Positions 5,587-7,387 of a stretch of 7,387 bases of DNA are shown piece by piece. Each line of letters starts with the position of its first letter. Within the stretch, counting starts at the first letter, position 1. Both the position numbers and the translations under genes were made by a program. Source of the DNA: Sulfurimonas sp. (GTDB lineage: Bacteria; Campylobacterota; Campylobacteria; Campylobacterales; Sulfurimonadaceae); NCBI GenBank assembly GCA_026987995.1, contig JALSMC010000274.1, forward strand, positions 1 to 7,387. The letters run 5' to 3'. The notes under the pieces were generated by a model. That model did not search any database. It was not told the origin of the DNA and was given only the letters and a program-made list of their open reading frames with translations.

Positions 5587-6039
5587 CTACTCAGCTGCTG
5601 GAGCTGCTGCTTCTGTTGCTACTGGAGCTTCTGCTTCAACTGCTGGAGTTTCAACTGGAGCTTCTTCAACTGCTGGAGTTTCAACTTTCGCTGGAGCTTC
5701 TGCCGCTTTTTTAGCTTTTGCAACCATACCATTAAATGCAGCTATTTCACGATTTGTATCGTACTTAATAGTTACAAAACGAAGTAAATCTTCGTTAATA
5801 CGGAAACGTCTTTCAATTTCAGTAATTGCTGATGGAGCAATTGATGAATAGATAACATGGTAATAACCACGTTCGTTTTTTTCAATAGGGTAAGCTAATT
5901 TTCTCATTCCCATTGGACTTGTAGCAGCGATCTCGCCACCGTTAGAAGTAATAACTTCTTCGATTGCTTTAACACTTGCTTGAATTTCTTCTGCTGTTAA
6001 TGTAGGTTTTACGATTACTAGGTTTTCGTAGTTTCTCAT
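5587..6039 (-). CDS. rpsF: Small ribosomal subunit protein bS6
   Basis: S6 of the 30S platform, partner of S18. The start is at 6039, giving MRNYENLVIVKP, the normal S6 N-terminus, with GGAG at correct spacing; a longer frame from 6102 would add 21 leader-encoded residues of no S6 character. Residues 1-100 form the S6 ferredoxin-like fold, with GGEIAATSPMGMRKLAYPIEK and RGYYHVIYSS, ending near ITEIERRFRINEDLLRFVTIK. Residues 110-150 are an Ala/Glu/Pro/Val tail with the repeat VETPAVE (119-125 and 129-135). The 150-residue length is longer than E. coli S6 because of this tail, which S6 proteins of related bacteria often carry. First gene of the operon, 29 bp before ssb; probably autoregulated by S6:S18 through its leader. 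Confidence 0.96.
   Translation of the reverse strand: MRNYENLVIVKPTLTAEEIQASVKAIEEVITSNGGEIAATSPMGMRKLAYPIEKNERGYYHVIYSSIAPSAITEIERRFRINEDLLRFVTIKYDTNREIAAFNGMVAKAKKAAEAPAKVETPAVEEAPVETPAVEAEAPVATEAAAPAAE
5634..5686 (-). repeat. 30-bp-period tandem repeat in the S6 tail
   Basis: A 23-bp sequence at 5634-5656 recurs without change at 5664-5686, giving two VETPAVE units 10 residues apart. The identical DNA suggests recent replication slippage in the low-complexity tail. Confidence 0.75.
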
Positions 6040-6152
6040 ATAATATGATCTCCTCTTGGTATTTGCCGTTATGGCGTATGTTTCCCCCTCGGATCGAAGC
6101 ACGATTGCTTTGTCTATAATATCTTAAAATAAGAGATTACAAAGAGAAAGGA
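6040..6152 (-). promoter_or_regulatory. rpsF leader, candidate S6:S18-binding RNA
   Basis: The rpsF transcript, if started at the -10 at 6159-6164, has a leader of about 112 nt. Read 5' to 3' it holds a small hairpin (AAGCA/TGCTT, 6110-6106 with 6101-6097, loop 4), a CCG trinucleotide (6092-6090) followed by a purine run, then a GCC-ATAAC-GGC hairpin (6075-6065) and finally the GGAG ribosome-binding site. S6:S18 is known to repress rpsF in many bacteria by binding a leader with a CCG in a bulge next to a stem, mimicking 16S helix 22. The arrangement here fits loosely; I have not verified the fold. Confidence 0.4.
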
Positions 6153-6158
6153 ACCGCG

Positions 6159-6164
6159 ATTATA
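6159..6164 (-). promoter_or_regulatory. Putative -10 box of the rpsF operon
   Basis: Minus-strand TATAAT, followed by a GC-containing stretch (CGCGG) near the likely start at about 6152. It would produce the leader described at 6040-6152. A second, weaker box (TATTAT, near 6115-6120) could start a shorter leader. No clear -35. Confidence 0.5.
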
Positions 6165-6307
6165 CATAAAACATGCTTAAATAGTTATTATTAAAATATT
6201 AGCCTATAGTAGAGGTCTATTAAAATTAAATGGCAATTTGCAATAAAAATTTCATATTAATATTTAAGAGGGTATAGTTTCACAAATAACATAAAGAATA
6301 AATCATA
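6165..6307. other. Divergent promoter region between rpsF and the deacetylase
   Basis: Together with the rpsF leader this makes a 268-bp gene-free gap. On the plus strand two TATAGT sequences (6205-6210 and 6273-6278) are candidate -10 boxes for the deacetylase gene; neither has a clear -35. No ORF, tRNA or repeat is evident. Confidence 0.4.
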
Positions 6308-7297
6308 ATGGCAAAACATAAACACAATAAAAAGAAACAAACTAATAGTAAAATACTGACCTATGTTGCCTGGACATTAGCTCTTGTAGCTTTAGTCTTA
6401 AGCTCACTTCTTGCTGGTTACTATATAGGATTTTCTGATGGAAAAACGAAAGCAAAAAAGATAGTTAATAAAGAAAAAACAAATAAAAAAGCACTCCTCA
6501 AAAAGTTAGATAAACCTAAAGCTAGTGTAAGTAACAGGTTAAAAAGTGTACTCAAAAAAGATACAAAACAGTATATTTCTGCATCACATGAAATCGATGG
6601 TTATGCTTTAGCACATGTGCCTAAAATGGCAGAAAGAAAAAAAGTTATAACTACACACAAGGCACGCTTAGCAATAATAATAGATGATGTAGGAACTAAA
6701 AGCCAAGTTAAAGCTATAAAGAGTTTAGGTCTTCCTTTAACGATGTCTTTTTTACCCCCAAGTAAGGCAAGACCAAACAGTGCTAAACTTGCTAAACTAG
6801 AAGACTTGTATATGGTCCACTTACCGATGGAAGCTCAAAACTGGAGTGCAGAAGAGCCAAATACACTGCGTATTCATGATAGACAAAATATAATATCTGC
6901 AAGAATAAAAGAGATAAAGAAGCTCTTTCCTAAAGTTAAATATATTAATAACCATACTGGAAGTAAATTTACTTCCAATGAAATTGCTATGAATAGGCTT
7001 ATATTTGCCCTCAATGCGAATAATATTTTTTTCGTAGATAGTAGAACAACAGCTCAAACTAAAGCACCAAAAGTTTTGAAAAATTTTGGACTAAAATATG
7101 TTTCTCGGGATGTTTTTTTAGACCATCATATGGATAAAAAGTATGTGCTAAAGCAGATTAAGCAAGCGATAAAAATAGCAAAAAGTCATGGTACTGCGAT
7201 AGCGATAGGTCATCCTCATAAAAACACACTTCAAGCTCTTTATGAGTCTAAAGAGTTACTAAAAGATGTGGAGCTAGTCTATATTAATAGACTGTAG
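6308..7297 (+). CDS. Divergent polysaccharide deacetylase family protein (YibQ/DUF610 type)
   Basis: A 329-residue protein with a short Lys-rich cytoplasmic start, one membrane helix (about 17-40), a long basic periplasmic linker (45-118) and a NodB-like barrel of the divergent polysaccharide deacetylase family (PF04748). Motifs seen are LAIIIDDVG (121-129, Asp pair), MVHLPMEAQ (169-177), NNHTGSKFT (214-222, metal-type His216), FFVDSRTT (241-248), FLDHH (270-274) and AIGHPHKNT (299-307, His302 and His304). The family resembles carbohydrate esterases and probably acts on a periplasmic glycan or peptidoglycan, but the natural substrate is not established. The ribosome-binding site is weak (AAAGAA). 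It is divergent from rpsF and lies 6 bp before the dprA-like gene, so the two are probably co-transcribed. Confidence 0.88.
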   Translation: MAKHKHNKKKQTNSKILTYVAWTLALVALVLSSLLAGYYIGFSDGKTKAKKIVNKEKTNKKALLKKLDKPKASVSNRLKSVLKKDTKQYISASHEIDGYALAHVPKMAERKKVITTHKARLAIIIDDVGTKSQVKAIKSLGLPLTMSFLPPSKARPNSAKLAKLEDLYMVHLPMEAQNWSAEEPNTLRIHDRQNIISARIKEIKKLFPKVKYINNHTGSKFTSNEIAMNRLIFALNANNIFFVDSRTTAQTKAPKVLKNFGLKYVSRDVFLDHHMDKKYVLKQIKQAIKIAKSHGTAIAIGHPHKNTLQALYESKELLKDVELVYINRL

Positions 7298-7303
7298 TTT
7301 AAG

Positions 7304-7387
7304 ATGATAGAAAATATAAACTTTTATATACAAGAGCTCGAAGCTATGAAAAAGTATCCTAAAGAACTTCTTTTTATAGGAGATACT
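7304..7387 (+). CDS. dprA: DNA-processing protein DprA-like, 5' part only
   Basis: The window ends after 28 codons. The start at 7304 gives MIENINFYIQELEAMKKYP followed by KELLFIGDT, resembling the N-terminus of Campylobacterota DprA, where a Leu-rich 'ELEAMKKYP..L...G' stretch precedes the Rossmann DNA-binding domain. DprA loads RecA on incoming single-stranded DNA during natural transformation. The diagnostic GSR-type motif lies beyond the window, so the call rests on this short stretch and on gene order; it begins 6 bp after the deacetylase stop. Confidence 0.6.
   Translation, partial: MIENINFYIQELEAMKKYPKELLFIGDT

Noticed and set aside
5572..5787. Plus-strand ORF rich in Cys, Trp and Phe
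   Set aside because: Antisense shadow of the GCT/GAA-rich S6 tail.
6821..7057. Minus-strand ORF of 78 codons
   Set aside because: Antisense to the conserved deacetylase domain, without a ribosome-binding site.
1..7387. CRISPR array, insertion sequence, tRNA or rRNA
   Set aside because: No regularly spaced repeats, transposase-like frame or tRNA-like fold was seen on reading; the direct repeats found are explained by coding sequence.

Overview
The window looks like a chromosomal piece of a Campylobacterota bacterium, most likely a Sulfurimonas-like sulfur oxidiser. The evidence is the low G+C, the rpsF-ssb-rpsR order, the zinc-type S18, the acidic/alanine tail on S6, and a YibQ-type divergent polysaccharide deacetylase running into what appears to be dprA. 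Genus is inferred from gene order and composition, not from a search.

Right half (about 4657-7387) is conserved housekeeping DNA. On the minus strand, rpsF (S6), ssb and rpsR (S18) form a tight operon with a leader of about 110 nt that may carry the S6:S18 autoregulatory RNA. Divergently on the plus strand lie a membrane-anchored divergent polysaccharide deacetylase and the first 28 codons of a DprA-like gene.

Middle (2877-4598, minus): a 573-residue secreted protein with a signal peptide, beta-propeller-like repeats and a C-terminal OmpA-like peptidoglycan-binding domain.

Left half (1-2876) looks like an accessory region, all on the minus strand. In transcription order it holds a small protein plus a GNAT acetyltransferase (a possible toxin-antitoxin-like pair), a WYL-domain transcriptional regulator (HTH-WYL-WCX), an 83-residue protein that matches only the N-terminal part of FtsZ/tubulin-like GTPases, and a 139-residue protein I do not recognise. 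A 47-bp near-copy of the 5' part of the WYL gene lies just upstream of the small protein gene, so this stretch has been rearranged. The first 312 bases hold no convincing gene.

The points most worth following up are the WYL regulator coupled to a truncated FtsZ-like protein, the duplicated WYL fragment beside the GNAT pair, and the rpsF leader RNA.
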